This document shows, in pieces, positions 42,218 to 51,412 of a stretch of DNA of 64,000 nt. Source of the DNA: Rhodospirillales bacterium (GTDB lineage: Bacteria; Pseudomonadota; Alphaproteobacteria; Micavibrionales; Micavibrionaceae); assembly GCA_023898765.1 (NCBI GenBank), contig CP060238.1, positions 1,364,001 through 1,428,000 of the forward strand, in the 5' to 3' direction. The notes under the pieces are model-generated. The model was not told the DNA's origin, did no database searches, and saw only the letters and a list, made by a program, of their open reading frames with translations. The position numbers and the translations under genes are program-made. The stretch's first letter is position 1, and the number at the start of each line of letters is the position of its first letter.

Positions 42218-43470
42218 GGGCGGGTTTGACCGTTTCCGTGGACAAGGTATTTAAAGGTTGTGAGCTGTTTGACGCCCACAGGCCCGCGCGCGTGCAGTTT
42301 TCCTGTGCCGATCCCGATTTCCGCGCCCATCCCGAACTCCCCGCCATCGGCAAACTGGGTGGAGGTGTTATGCATGACAATCGCGCTATCGACGTTTTTA
42401 AGGAAATAATCGGCGGCCGCTTTGTCTTCGGCCAGAATGCTGTCCGTGTGGTGCGATCCGTAGCGGTTGATATGGACGGCGGCTTCGCGAACATCCTTCA
42501 CGAATTTGCAGCTTATTCTGGCGTCCAGATATTCGGTGGCCCAGTCTTCTTCGCTTGCCGGTGTTATGCGCTTGTCCAGTCCGCAGCTTTCCGCGTCTCC
42601 GGCGACGGCGCATCCCGCATCGAGAAGAACGGCCAGAATACCGGCCGCTGTCTCGCAGCTCAGCTTCTCATCCAGCAAAAGGGATTCCGCTGCGCCGCAA
42701 ATGCCCGTCCGGCGCAGCTTGGCGTTCAGGATTACCTCTTTCGCAAGGGCCGGGTTCGCGCTTTCATGGACATAGACGTGGCAATTTCCGTCCAGATGCG
42801 CAAAAACGGGCATGGTGGCTTCGTTCATCACACGGCTGGTCAGGCCGCGTCCGCCGCGCGGAATCATCACGTCGATAAAATCATGCGCCCGGAGCATATC
42901 GCCTACATGCGCGCGGTCGCAATCGGGCACGAGGCAAACGGCACCTTCGGGAATATCGTGGGCTTTGAGTGCCTCCTGAATAAGCGTGTGCAGGGCTTTG
43001 GAGCTGTTCAGGCTTTCTGAGCCTCCGCGCAGGATGACCGCGTTATGCGATTTCAGGCATAGCGCCGCCGCGTCGACCGTCACGTTCGGACGGGATTCGT
43101 AAATCATGCCCAGAACACCGATGGGGACGGAAACTTTCTGGATGCGCAGGCCGTTTGGGCGCACGGTTTCTTCAAGGATTGTGCCGACAGGATCGTCAAG
43201 CTGCGCGATGGACTCTACGCCCTGTGCAATGGCCTCTATCCGCTCCGGTGTCAGTGTCAGGCGGTCGATCAGGGCGGAGGAGAGTTCTTTGGCTCTGGCC
43301 GCATCGACATCCTTTTGATTGGCTTCAAGGATTGTGTTATGATTGTCCCGCAGTTTTTCGGCGAGGGTTCGCAAAGCGCCATTGATGGCGGGCGTATCCG
43401 TTTGCGCCAGTATAAAAGCGGATTTTTTGGCTTGCGCGCCAAGGTCATGAATCAGGTTCGTATAGGTCAT
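42214..43470 (-). CDS. proA: Gamma-glutamyl phosphate reductase
   Basis: 418 residues, aldehyde-dehydrogenase fold. GVLGMIYESRPNVTVDAAALC, LRGGSESLNSSKAL, MIPRGGRGL, the catalytic cysteine in LRRTGICGAAESLL, and TSTQFADGGEFGMGAEIGIGTGKLHARGPVG. It makes glutamate-5-semialdehyde for proline synthesis. Its usual partner proB is not adjacent; it lies 18.4 kb away behind obg. Confidence 0.97.
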   Translation of the reverse strand: MTYTNLIHDLGAQAKKSAFILAQTDTPAINGALRTLAEKLRDNHNTILEANQKDVDAARAKELSSALIDRLTLTPERIEAIAQGVESIAQLDDPVGTILEETVRPNGLRIQKVSVPIGVLGMIYESRPNVTVDAAALCLKSHNAVILRGGSESLNSSKALHTLIQEALKAHDIPEGAVCLVPDCDRAHVGDMLRAHDFIDVMIPRGGRGLTSRVMNEATMPVFAHLDGNCHVYVHESANPALAKEVILNAKLRRTGICGAAESLLLDEKLSCETAAGILAVLLDAGCAVAGDAESCGLDKRITPASEEDWATEYLDARISCKFVKDVREAAVHINRYGSHHTDSILAEDKAAADYFLKNVDSAIVMHNTSTQFADGGEFGMGAEIGIGTGKLHARGPVGVKQLTTFKYLVHGNGQTRP

Positions 43471-43568
43471 GTCTCAAACACTTAAGCATTTTTGTTATGC
43501 CTGCGGAAGCGGGAATCTGCTCCGCGCAGGGGATTATAAATTCCTGTCTTTATAGGCTCAGGAAAGGG

Positions 43569-44063
43569 CTAATTCAGCTGTTTGGAAACGGTCTTGATAG
43601 ACTCTTCTGCCAGGCCTTGCGCGATTTTTTCATCCAGCGTGGTGATGATGATTTCTTTCGTTGCCGCGGCAGCCAGTTCTGCCGCATGTCCTTGAATCTG
43701 GGCGATCGCGTTGGCCTCAATCCGGCGGAGGCGTTCGGAGAGCTGGCCCTCGCGCCGTTCCATGGTTTCGGCCATTTCTGCTTCGGCGGCCTTTTGGATT
43801 TTTTGCGCGTGTTTTTTCGCGTTTTGGATGATCTCTTCGGATTCTTTTTCCGCGTCGCGTTGCTTGCGTTGGTATTGCGCCAGAAGTTCCTGCGCTTCGA
43901 CGCGCAAGGATTCCGCCGTCTGGATTTCCTTACGAATAGCCTCGATCTTATTGTCCAGCGCCTGCGTTACGGATTTGCGTCCCAGTCTGTAAGCCACGAG
44001 CGCAAACAGGATAAAAGAGAAGGTGACCCAGATGGCCGTATCATGTTGGAGAAGCTCGATCAT
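43569..44063 (-). CDS. atpF: ATP synthase F0 subunit b
   Basis: 164 residues. One N-terminal membrane helix (WVTFSFILFALVAYRLG) and a long charged helix (AIRKEIQTAESLRVEAQELL onward) forming the peripheral stalk. It is the last gene of the F0 cluster; its start overlaps the stop of the b' gene. With b' it connects F0 to F1 as a heterodimer. Confidence 0.94.
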   Translation of the reverse strand: MIELLQHDTAIWVTFSFILFALVAYRLGRKSVTQALDNKIEAIRKEIQTAESLRVEAQELLAQYQRKQRDAEKESEEIIQNAKKHAQKIQKAAEAEMAETMERREGQLSERLRRIEANAIAQIQGHAAELAAAATKEIIITTLDEKIAQGLAEESIKTVSKQLN

Positions 44064-44716
44064 GCTGCTTTTGTCCTCGGTTTTTCGGCCCTGTCTTTAA
44101 CGAGAGAGGTCACAACGGATTTTGCTTTTCCCGCATCTATCTCTTGCCCGATGATCTTCTTCACGGCTTCGCGTGCGGCTTGCGCGGCAATCTCATTCAT
44201 CTCGTCCATTGCTTCCGCCTTGGCCTTCTCAATGCGCGTTTCGGCGGACCTGACATCGCTTTCGGAGCGTTTGCGAAACGCTTCCTGCCGGGACGCCATT
44301 TCGGCCTTTATGCCGTTTTCAACATCAAGAACGGCTTTGGACGCGTCGCTCCGCGCTTTATCAAGGTTTTTCTCGTAGGTGCGCTGCACGTTCTCCGTTT
44401 CGCCGGTCAGCTTCTCCGCCATATCCAGATCGGACTGGATATGGTTGCGGCGGTTTTCGATGACCCCGGAAATTTCCGGCAGGGTTTTTTTCGAGAAAAA
44501 GAGGTAAAGAACGCCAAAGCAAACCGCCAGCCAGAAAATCTGGGAGGGGAACCATGTCGGGTCAAACTGCGGCAGGCCGCCGGAAGCAGCGTGGGCCGAT
44601 TCTGCGGCCATGCCTGTACCTGCGCCTGAAGATGTTTCTTCATGCACATCCTCCGCCCATGCCGGAGCGGCAAGGGCAAAGGTGAAAAAGGCGCACAGGA
44701 GCGTTTTATTCAACAT
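44060..44716 (-). CDS. atpF2: ATP synthase F0 subunit b' (second b-type subunit)
   Basis: 218 residues. An N-terminal hydrophobic stretch (LLCAFFTFALAAPAWA) looks like a cleavable signal, followed by a linker, the membrane helix (WFPSQIFWLAVCFGVLYLFF) and a long stalk helix (NHIQSDLDMAEKLTGETEN onward). The presence of b and b' is characteristic of alphaproteobacteria and photosynthetic bacteria. The N-terminal extension makes it longer than the usual 160-185 residues. Confidence 0.93.
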   Translation of the reverse strand: MLNKTLLCAFFTFALAAPAWAEDVHEETSSGAGTGMAAESAHAASGGLPQFDPTWFPSQIFWLAVCFGVLYLFFSKKTLPEISGVIENRRNHIQSDLDMAEKLTGETENVQRTYEKNLDKARSDASKAVLDVENGIKAEMASRQEAFRKRSESDVRSAETRIEKAKAEAMDEMNEIAAQAAREAVKKIIGQEIDAGKAKSVVTSLVKDRAEKPRTKAA

Positions 44717-44739
44717 GGCTGTTCGATACTCTTTTCGGC

Positions 44740-44964
44740 CTAACCGAAGACAAGATAAAAAGAGATCAGAAGGGCGAAAATAGCCAGCGCTTCCGTCAGG
44801 GCGAATGTCAGGAAGAATTTCTTCTCCAATATGCTTTCGGCGTTCGGATTGCGGCTAACGGCCAGGTTGTAAGAAGCAAACATCAAGCCCAGACCGATAC
44901 CGACACCGGCCAAAGGGATCAGGGCGATGGCGCCTGCCAGAAGTTTTACAGATTCTAAATCCAT
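44740..44964 (-). CDS. atpE: ATP synthase F0 subunit c
   Basis: 74 residues, two membrane helices around a polar loop (NLAVSRNPNAESI). The proton-binding carboxylate is the glutamate in FALTEALAIFALL (helix 2). No ExxxE-type sodium-binding signature is obvious, so proton coupling is expected. It lies between atpB and the b' gene. Confidence 0.96.
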   Translation of the reverse strand: MDLESVKLLAGAIALIPLAGVGIGLGLMFASYNLAVSRNPNAESILEKKFFLTFALTEALAIFALLISFYLVFG

Positions 44965-45008
44965 GATTTTTTCCTTTTCGTTTCAAAATTAGAGTTGGGG
45001 TAACAAAT

Positions 45009-45755
45009 TTAATGCCCGATTTCAATGGTATCCTTCAAATAAATACAGCTTAAAATCGCGAAAACATATGCCTGCAGGAAGGCGATCAAAAATTCAAATC
45101 CGATCAATACGGAATTGAAGACCATCGGGAGCACGCCAAGGGCATATCCGCCAAGTCCCATGCTCATCATACTGATGGTAAATCCGGCGAAGACTTTCAG
45201 CATGATGTGGCCTGCAATCATGTTTGCAAACAAACGCACCGAAAGGGTCAGGGGGCGGATAAGGAAGGACATGACCTCGATGGGAATAATCAGCGGAACA
45301 AGCCAGCCGGGCACGCCGGGCGGTAAAAACAGGCTGAAGAAATGGAGGCCGTGTTTGAAAATGCCGATAACAATAACAAAAGAAAAAATCATCAGGGCCA
45401 GCACCGCCGTCACAACCAGATGGCTGGTATAGGTGAAGGAATAAGGGAGAAGCCCCAGAACGTTCCCCAAAAGCACCACGACAAAGAGCGTGAAAATGAG
45501 AGGGAAATACTGGCGGCCCTTGGCGCCTATATTTTCGCGGATCATGCCCGCCACAAAATCATAAAGGATTTCCGCAAACATTTGAGGGCGAGAGGGAACC
45601 AGCGCCTTACGGCTCATCGCAAGCGTCAGGAAGACGGACGAGACAATAACGGCAATCGTCATCCACAGGGAGGAGTTCGTGTAAGACAGGTCCAGACTCC
45701 CTGCCGAAAGCTTGATTAAAGGGTGAATTTCAAACTGATGAATGGGATCGGCCAC
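45009..45755 (-). CDS. atpB: ATP synthase F0 subunit a
   Basis: 248 residues, polytopic. PLTLSVRLFANMIAGHIMLKVF carries the essential arginine of the proton channel. N-terminal HQFEIHPLIKLSAG is typical of alphaproteobacterial forms. It is eleven bases downstream of atpI. Confidence 0.96.
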   Translation of the reverse strand: MADPIHQFEIHPLIKLSAGSLDLSYTNSSLWMTIAVIVSSVFLTLAMSRKALVPSRPQMFAEILYDFVAGMIRENIGAKGRQYFPLIFTLFVVVLLGNVLGLLPYSFTYTSHLVVTAVLALMIFSFVIVIGIFKHGLHFFSLFLPPGVPGWLVPLIIPIEVMSFLIRPLTLSVRLFANMIAGHIMLKVFAGFTISMMSMGLGGYALGVLPMVFNSVLIGFEFLIAFLQAYVFAILSCIYLKDTIEIGH

Positions 45756-45766
45756 CTTCTTATCCT

Positions 45767-46129
45767 CTATTGGTCGTCGTCTTCTTGTTCTTGCGGGGAT
45801 TGTTTAGCGTTTTTTGACAGGGGATGCAAGGGCCTAGCGCCCACAGATGTGCCTAATCCCTGCGTTATTTTATAAACGTTATAAAAGCCGGTTCCGACCC
45901 CCAGAAGGGTGAAGAGGAAAAACTGGACGGGAGGGGTGTCAAACACCCTGTCCAGAAAGTATCCGAGCAGGGCTCCCCCCAGTATCGCCCCGACAAGCTC
46001 GATGCCTGCGCGGGCGCCGTCGCTCATATTTTCGTCCGTTTCCGGGGGGGCGGGGTTATATTCCTCCTCAAATCCCTCGCGGGCGTTTTTCAGCCGGGTT
46101 TCGAGGTGATTGAGCTTGTCTTCGCTCAT
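45767..46129 (-). CDS. atpI: ATP synthase protein I (AtpI/AtpZ family)
   Basis: 120 residues. Two membrane helices (IELVGAILGGALLGYFLDRVF and PVQFFLFTLLGVGTGFYNVY) between acidic tails. AtpI assists c-ring assembly or ion supply. Its ATG overlaps the smc stop by one base (TAATG), coupling the F0 operon to smc. F1 genes are elsewhere, the split arrangement usual in alphaproteobacteria. Confidence 0.9.
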   Translation of the reverse strand: MSEDKLNHLETRLKNAREGFEEEYNPAPPETDENMSDGARAGIELVGAILGGALLGYFLDRVFDTPPVQFFLFTLLGVGTGFYNVYKITQGLGTSVGARPLHPLSKNAKQSPQEQEDDDQ

Positions 46130-49100
46130 TAAGCCGCTTCCTCCAGGAAGTCCATTTGCTGGTTGAGATCAACGGAAACAAGCTGTGAAATGCCGCGCTC
46201 GGCCATGGTGACCCCGTAAAGGCGGTCCATGCGGGCCATCGTCAGGCGGTGGTGCGTAATAATTAGGAAGCGGGTTTCGCCGCGCTCCGATATTTCTTCG
46301 AGAAGGTCGCAAACGCGGTCCACATTGGCGTCATCGAGCGGGGCGTCAATCTCGTCCAGCACGCAGATCGGGGAAGGATTGGTCAGGAACATGGCAAAAA
46401 TCAGCGCTGTGGAGGCGAGCGTCTGTTCTCCGCCGGATAGCAGGGAGAGGGATTGCAGCGTTTTTCCCGGCGGCTGCGCAAAGATTTCAAGCCCGGATTC
46501 AAGCGGATCGTCGGATTCTATGAGTTCCAGATGCGCCTGCCCGCCGCTGTAAAGCTGTGTGAAGAGGCGTTTGAAATGGCTGTTCACATGGTCGAAGGCG
46601 GCCAGAAGCCGTTCCCGCGCTTCCTTGTTCAGGGTCGCGATTCCCTGCCGCAGCTCTTCAATGGCCTGCATGAGGTCGTTCCGTTCTTCCAGAATGGTGG
46701 AGAGCTCTTTTTCCAGTTCAACGCTTTCCGTTTCGGCGCGCAGGTTCACAGGGCCGATCATTTCGCGGCTGCGGATCATTTTTTCTTTTTCATCTTTCAG
46801 GGCGTCCGTGTCGGGGAGGTCTTCGGAGTCCGGATGAAGTCCGGCCTGCTCCGCGAGTTTTTCGGGCGGCGTTTCAAAACGCTCCTCGATAGAGGAAACG
46901 ACTTCTGCAAGCTGCTCTTCCCCCGAGGAGACGATGGCCTGCGCATGGGCGCGCTGCTCTCTGGCCTGTCCCATCTGGTTTTCCGCTTCTTTCAGGGCCT
47001 TGTTTGTCTCAAGCAGCGCCGTTTCGACTTCGGCGAGCTTGTCTGAGGCCGCTTTTCGTGCGTGTTCCATTTGCCCGATTTTTTCAAGGAGCCCTTCGCG
47101 GTCTGCCGTAATCGTCGTGGGACGGTTTTTCAAGGCGCCGAGCTTTTCTTTCAGGCTGCCTTCCCGTGTTTCCAGTTCTTTCAGGCGTTCGCGGGAACGG
47201 ATATTGCGGTTTTGAAGGTTGACGCGCTCATCGGCGATGGCGTGAAGGCGCGCATGGCGGCGGCTTTGTTCCTGCTGCACGATATCGAATTCCCGCACGG
47301 ATTCGCGCAGAGAATCGCGCGCTTCCGCCAGCGCGGCGCGAAGTTTTTCTATCTGCGCATTCTGGTCTTCCATCGTTTTTTCATCGTAGGAGGCAAGGGC
47401 CCGCCGGCTTTCGTCCAAAGACTGCTCCAGAGAGGCGGTATCTGCCGCGCAGCTTCGCAGTCCTTCTTCCAGGGCGGCGATCCGGGCAAACAGGCCGGAG
47501 CGTTCTTCCGTCATCTGGTTTAAGGAGGACTGATGTTGCGACAATGCCGCCTCGTTTTCGCGCAGGCGCGTTTGCGTTTCATCAAGGCTTTTTTGCGCTT
47601 CCTCTTTCGAAGCGCGTGCGGAGTCGCAGGATTGCGCCGCCTTTTCAGCCTTTTCTTCCAGCCCCGGAGCGTCTTTCCTGAGGTCCTGCAGGCGGTTTTT
47701 CTGCCGGAGTTGCAAGGCGTGGCGGTCGGAGGCTTCCTGCTTGATGTGCAAACCGTCCCAGCGCCAGTAAGCGCCGTCCTGAGAGACAAGCGATTGTCCG
47801 GGAAGGAGTTGTGGCGCGATGGCGTGCCCCTCCTGCGCGGAAGAAACAACTCCGATCAGGCTTAAGGCGGCCTTCAGGTGATCGGGAGCCTTGACATGCG
47901 GCTCCAGCGCCTTCGTGCCCTGGGGCAGGGCGGGGAAATTTGAAAGATCGTTTTCCCGCGCCAGCCAGACGATCGGCGCGTCTGCGTTGGTTGACGCCAT
48001 GAGGGTATCGCCCAGCGCCCGCGAAAGGGCCGTTTCGAAGCCTTTTTCAGGCTGCATATCCTCGAGGACCGGACGAAACTCGTCCTGAGAATCTGAATTA
48101 AGAATGCTTTCTAACATATTGATTTCAGTCAAAATCTTTGATTTTTTCTTTTCGCATTCCTGTTGGTTTTCCCGCGCTTCGTCCAAAGCGCTTCGGGCTG
48201 TTTCAAGGGCCTTTTCGTCTGTGTCTGCTTTTTTGCGCAAACCGGAGACCTTGTCTTCCAGAGCCAGAATGTCTGTTTTCAGGTCCGCCAGCCGGGAGTC
48301 CTCGTCAAAACGCGTTTTGGCTTTTTCCAGATCTTCCGTCAGGGCTTCCCGGCGTTCCTGCGTGACCAGAAGGCGGCTTTCATCGGCGGAAATCTGGCGC
48401 TCGATGGCCTGACGGCTGGCTTTGTTTTCCGCCAGTTTTTCCATGAAAGATTCGTAATCCTCTTCCAGTTTTGAAACCTTGGATTCCAGCTTTTCCTTAA
48501 TGGCGAGTTTTTCTTTCAGCGTGTTCTCTTCGCCGTTTTGGGTTTCGCGTATTTTTCCTTCTTCCCCTTCCAGCCGGGAAAGAAGGCCGGCGCTTTCTTC
48601 AAGGCTTTCCTGTTCGTGGCTGCGGTCCTGTTCCAGCCGGCCTAGATTTTCGGTTGTTTCGGTAAGCTGGTTTTCAAGGTCGCGTTCCTGATCTTCAAGC
48701 CTTTGCAGCGCCATTTTGGCGGCCTGCAGGGCTGCGGAACTTTCCGCTTCGCTCTGGCGCAGGGCCGGAAGGTCTTCGGACTGGACGCTTTGCGTTTTGG
48801 TCAGTTGCGTCACCGTTGTAAAATGCTGTGCCACAAGGCTTTCCGCTTCGTCGAATTTGCTGCGGGCTTCATGGATGCGGACGCAAAGGCTTTTCCATTC
48901 CAGCCAGGCGATCGTGATGTCCACCTGCCGGATCTCATGGCTAAGTTTTTTATAACGGATGGCCTGACGGGCCTGTTTTTTCAGGGCGGCAAAACGTTCT
49001 TCCATACTGCCGACGATATCCTGAATCCGTTGCAGGTTCCGGTCGGCAGCGCGCAGGCGCAGTTCCGCTTCGTGGCGGCGGGCGTAGAGTCCCGAAACGC

Positions 49101-49608
49101 CGGCGGATTCTTCCAAAATCATCCGGCGGTCCTGCGGCTTGGCGTTGATGATTGCCGTAATGCGCCCCTGGGATACGATTGCGGGGGAATTTGCACCGCT
49201 CACCGTATCGGCAAAAAGCATCTGTACATCGCGGGCGCGGCAGGTTTTGCCGTTAATCTTGTACAGGGACCCCTGATCGCGTTCGATTTTCCGGGTGACC
49301 TCGATTTCTTCTTCGTTGTTAAAGGCCGCCGGCGCGCTTAAAGAGCTGTTATCCAGCAAAAGCCCGACTTCGGCAAAGTTGCGCGCCGGGCGCGCGGAGG
49401 TGCCGTTAAAGATAACGTCTTCCATTCCGTCGCTGCGCATGCGTTTGGCTGAATTTTCCCCCATGACCCAGCGCAGGGCTTCAACCAGATTGGATTTTCC
49501 GCACCCGTTCGGGCCGACAATTCCTGTCAAACCTGGTTCGATGGCCAGCTCCGTCTTATCGACAAAGGATTTAAAGCCGCTCAGGCGAAGTTTTGTAAAC
49601 TGAATCAT
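46129..49608 (-). CDS. smc: Chromosome segregation protein SMC
   Basis: 1159 residues. N-terminal Walker A GIVGPNGCGKSNLVEALRWV (about residues 30-49), two long coiled coils (about 170-500 and 650-990), a hinge (about 510-640), and C-terminal signature LSLLSGGEQTLASTALIFAM with Walker B CVLDEIDAPLDD. The length is normal. SMC with ScpAB organises and segregates chromosomes. It follows dsbA by nine bases, an arrangement common in alphaproteobacteria, and is coupled to atpI downstream. Confidence 0.97.
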   Translation of the reverse strand: MIQFTKLRLSGFKSFVDKTELAIEPGLTGIVGPNGCGKSNLVEALRWVMGENSAKRMRSDGMEDVIFNGTSARPARNFAEVGLLLDNSSLSAPAAFNNEEEIEVTRKIERDQGSLYKINGKTCRARDVQMLFADTVSGANSPAIVSQGRITAIINAKPQDRRMILEESAGVSGLYARRHEAELRLRAADRNLQRIQDIVGSMEERFAALKKQARQAIRYKKLSHEIRQVDITIAWLEWKSLCVRIHEARSKFDEAESLVAQHFTTVTQLTKTQSVQSEDLPALRQSEAESSAALQAAKMALQRLEDQERDLENQLTETTENLGRLEQDRSHEQESLEESAGLLSRLEGEEGKIRETQNGEENTLKEKLAIKEKLESKVSKLEEDYESFMEKLAENKASRQAIERQISADESRLLVTQERREALTEDLEKAKTRFDEDSRLADLKTDILALEDKVSGLRKKADTDEKALETARSALDEARENQQECEKKKSKILTEINMLESILNSDSQDEFRPVLEDMQPEKGFETALSRALGDTLMASTNADAPIVWLARENDLSNFPALPQGTKALEPHVKAPDHLKAALSLIGVVSSAQEGHAIAPQLLPGQSLVSQDGAYWRWDGLHIKQEASDRHALQLRQKNRLQDLRKDAPGLEEKAEKAAQSCDSARASKEEAQKSLDETQTRLRENEAALSQHQSSLNQMTEERSGLFARIAALEEGLRSCAADTASLEQSLDESRRALASYDEKTMEDQNAQIEKLRAALAEARDSLRESVREFDIVQQEQSRRHARLHAIADERVNLQNRNIRSRERLKELETREGSLKEKLGALKNRPTTITADREGLLEKIGQMEHARKAASDKLAEVETALLETNKALKEAENQMGQAREQRAHAQAIVSSGEEQLAEVVSSIEERFETPPEKLAEQAGLHPDSEDLPDTDALKDEKEKMIRSREMIGPVNLRAETESVELEKELSTILEERNDLMQAIEELRQGIATLNKEARERLLAAFDHVNSHFKRLFTQLYSGGQAHLELIESDDPLESGLEIFAQPPGKTLQSLSLLSGGEQTLASTALIFAMFLTNPSPICVLDEIDAPLDDANVDRVCDLLEEISERGETRFLIITHHRLTMARMDRLYGVTMAERGISQLVSVDLNQQMDFLEEAA

Positions 49609-49617
49609 AAACGGCGC

Positions 49618-50394
49618 TTACTCTTTGTTCTCGGTTTCAAGGGGGGCCACGGCGCCGCCGGAGACTTTGCGAAAAACACGCTCGAATTCATAGAGGGGCT
49701 GCGCGCCTTCCAGGACTTCTTCTCCTTCCGGCCCGCTGATAATAAAGCTCGGGGTGGAGCGAATATTCCATTTTCCAGTGGCGTGTTTGATTGCGTCCGC
49801 GATTTCATTCCGGATCTTTTTGTTTTCCAGACAAGCCTCCACACCGTCTTCGCCCAGACCTGCCAGTTTTGCGTCCTGTGTGAGGGGCACGATGTAGTCG
49901 GCGCGCAGGGCCCATGTATCCTGCGTTTTAAACAGGAGGTCAACAAAGCCGATATAGCGGTTCTCCGGCAGGCAGCGGGCAATCAGGCTTGCCTGCAGGG
50001 CCGGGGCGTTTAAGGGAAAGTCCTCGAACTGAAAATAAACCTGTCCGGTGGAAATGTATTTCTCCTTGATCGCAGGCAGCGTGTCCTTGTGAAAGTGCGC
50101 GCAATGGCCGCAGGTCAAAGAGGAATATTCCACGACTTTGACAGGGGCTTTCGGTTCTCCCAGAGCGCGGCCCGATATGAGGATCGGCGGCAAGTTTGAA
50201 TCGGAACCGGACGCGACATCCAGACCTGATATTTCCCCCTTCTGCATGAAGAAAGGGAGGATGATATTCAGGTTGGCCAGCATCAGGAAAAAACACACGG
50301 CGACCGCGATACCGCTCAGGGCCAGTATCTTCCTTTTCTTCGCGGTTTTATCCGGATCGTTTGCGGTTTTTTTATCTGTATTCTCAGACGTCAT
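49618..50394 (-). CDS. DsbA-family thiol oxidoreductase, membrane anchored
   Basis: 258 residues. An N-terminal anchor (KILALSGIAVAVCFFLMLANL) then a thioredoxin-fold domain with insertion. The active site is TCGHCAHFHKDTLP (CGHC) and the cis-Pro loop is RSTPSFIISG. Such proteins introduce or exchange disulfides in periplasmic proteins and typically lie between a DUF721 gene and smc. Here the DUF721 gene is separated by efp, suhB and an OmpA-like gene. Confidence 0.93.
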   Translation of the reverse strand: MTSENTDKKTANDPDKTAKKRKILALSGIAVAVCFFLMLANLNIILPFFMQKGEISGLDVASGSDSNLPPILISGRALGEPKAPVKVVEYSSLTCGHCAHFHKDTLPAIKEKYISTGQVYFQFEDFPLNAPALQASLIARCLPENRYIGFVDLLFKTQDTWALRADYIVPLTQDAKLAGLGEDGVEACLENKKIRNEIADAIKHATGKWNIRSTPSFIISGPEGEEVLEGAQPLYEFERVFRKVSGGAVAPLETENKE

Positions 50395-50558
50395 TCCAGC
50401 CCCTTTTTACCCTTCTTTTTCATAAATAAAAATAGAAGGCTTGTTTCTAGCGTATATTTTCGGGTATTTCCAGTCTTTAGTGTGACGTATCCAGTTTTCA
50501 TGTCAATAAGGCCAAAACGGCCCGAAGACCTTTATCCACAAAGCGTTTGGCCTGTCTT

Positions 50559-51398
50559 CTAAGGCGATAGATATAAATCGACGCGCTCAAGGGGTGTCTG
50601 GTCTGTTTTTGCGCCCATGGCCCGCACGTCGATACGGTGCGGGGCGATATCTTCGCTCAGGAGGGCCTTCCGGATGGCCAGCGCCCGGTTCAGGGCAACC
50701 CGCCGGTCGGAGCTGCGCCCGTTGTCCACGGCGCCGGCAAAGGACTCTATTTGCAGCCTTAACGACGGATCCTGCCGGAGACGGCGGGCTATATTGTGAG
50801 ACAGAGTTAAAGCCTGCTTTGTATCCAGATCGGTTTGCCCGGCGGCAAAGGGGATAGTGAATTTTGCCGGGTTCTGGACGTCTTCTTCAGGCAGCGGGGC
50901 AGGAGGAGCCGTGTTTTCTTCCCTTTTTTGCCGGGCCGTTTGCTTTTTCAGGTGGCGCTCCAGCAGCGTATCTTCCGGTTTTTCGGGGGCGGCGCTAAAG
51001 GTCTTGTCGCTCTGGACGCCGTCTGCCGGAACGGCAGGCATGGTTTTGGGCCCTTTGACGATGCCGGCGGATGGCGGCGGCGGCGCTTTTGCGGGAGATT
51101 GCGTTTTCACGGGCTTTTTAACCGGTTTGGCAGGCGGGATATAAGGTTTGTAATCCAGCGGTTCGTTTTCATTGGAAACGGAAACGCGCGGTTTTATAAC
51201 GGGCCGCACGTTTTTTTGATCCCAGTCGTCCGTGGCGCTTTTACGGAATACGGGGGCTGCATCGGACGGAGCTCCGAACAAAGGGGGCGGAACGTAGCTT
51301 TCCGGCGTCTGCTCTTCTGTCTGCGCGAGACAAACCGGCGGCATAAACAAGGCAAGTCCGCCGGCGAGTAGAAATATTTTATAGAAAAGGGAGCGCAT
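50559..51398 (-). CDS. OmpA-family C-terminal domain protein
   Basis: 279 residues. Signal peptide (FLLAGGLALFMPPVCLA), a long Pro/Lys-rich disordered region (about 30-170), and a C-terminal OmpA-like domain (FTIPFAAGQTDLDTKQALTL, LQIESFAGAV, SSDRRVALNRALAIRKAL, DVRAMG). The fold binds peptidoglycan in Pal, OmpA and MotB. The cysteine after the signal (CLAQ) is three residues before the likely cleavage, so a lipoprotein is not clear. It may be a Pal-like linker in a genome stretch whose tol operon lacks pal, but this is conjecture. Last gene of the DUF721-efp-suhB unit. Confidence 0.82.
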   Translation of the reverse strand: MRSLFYKIFLLAGGLALFMPPVCLAQTEEQTPESYVPPPLFGAPSDAAPVFRKSATDDWDQKNVRPVIKPRVSVSNENEPLDYKPYIPPAKPVKKPVKTQSPAKAPPPPSAGIVKGPKTMPAVPADGVQSDKTFSAAPEKPEDTLLERHLKKQTARQKREENTAPPAPLPEEDVQNPAKFTIPFAAGQTDLDTKQALTLSHNIARRLRQDPSLRLQIESFAGAVDNGRSSDRRVALNRALAIRKALLSEDIAPHRIDVRAMGAKTDQTPLERVDLYLSP

Positions 51399-51412
51399 TT
51401 CTCTCTTTTTTG

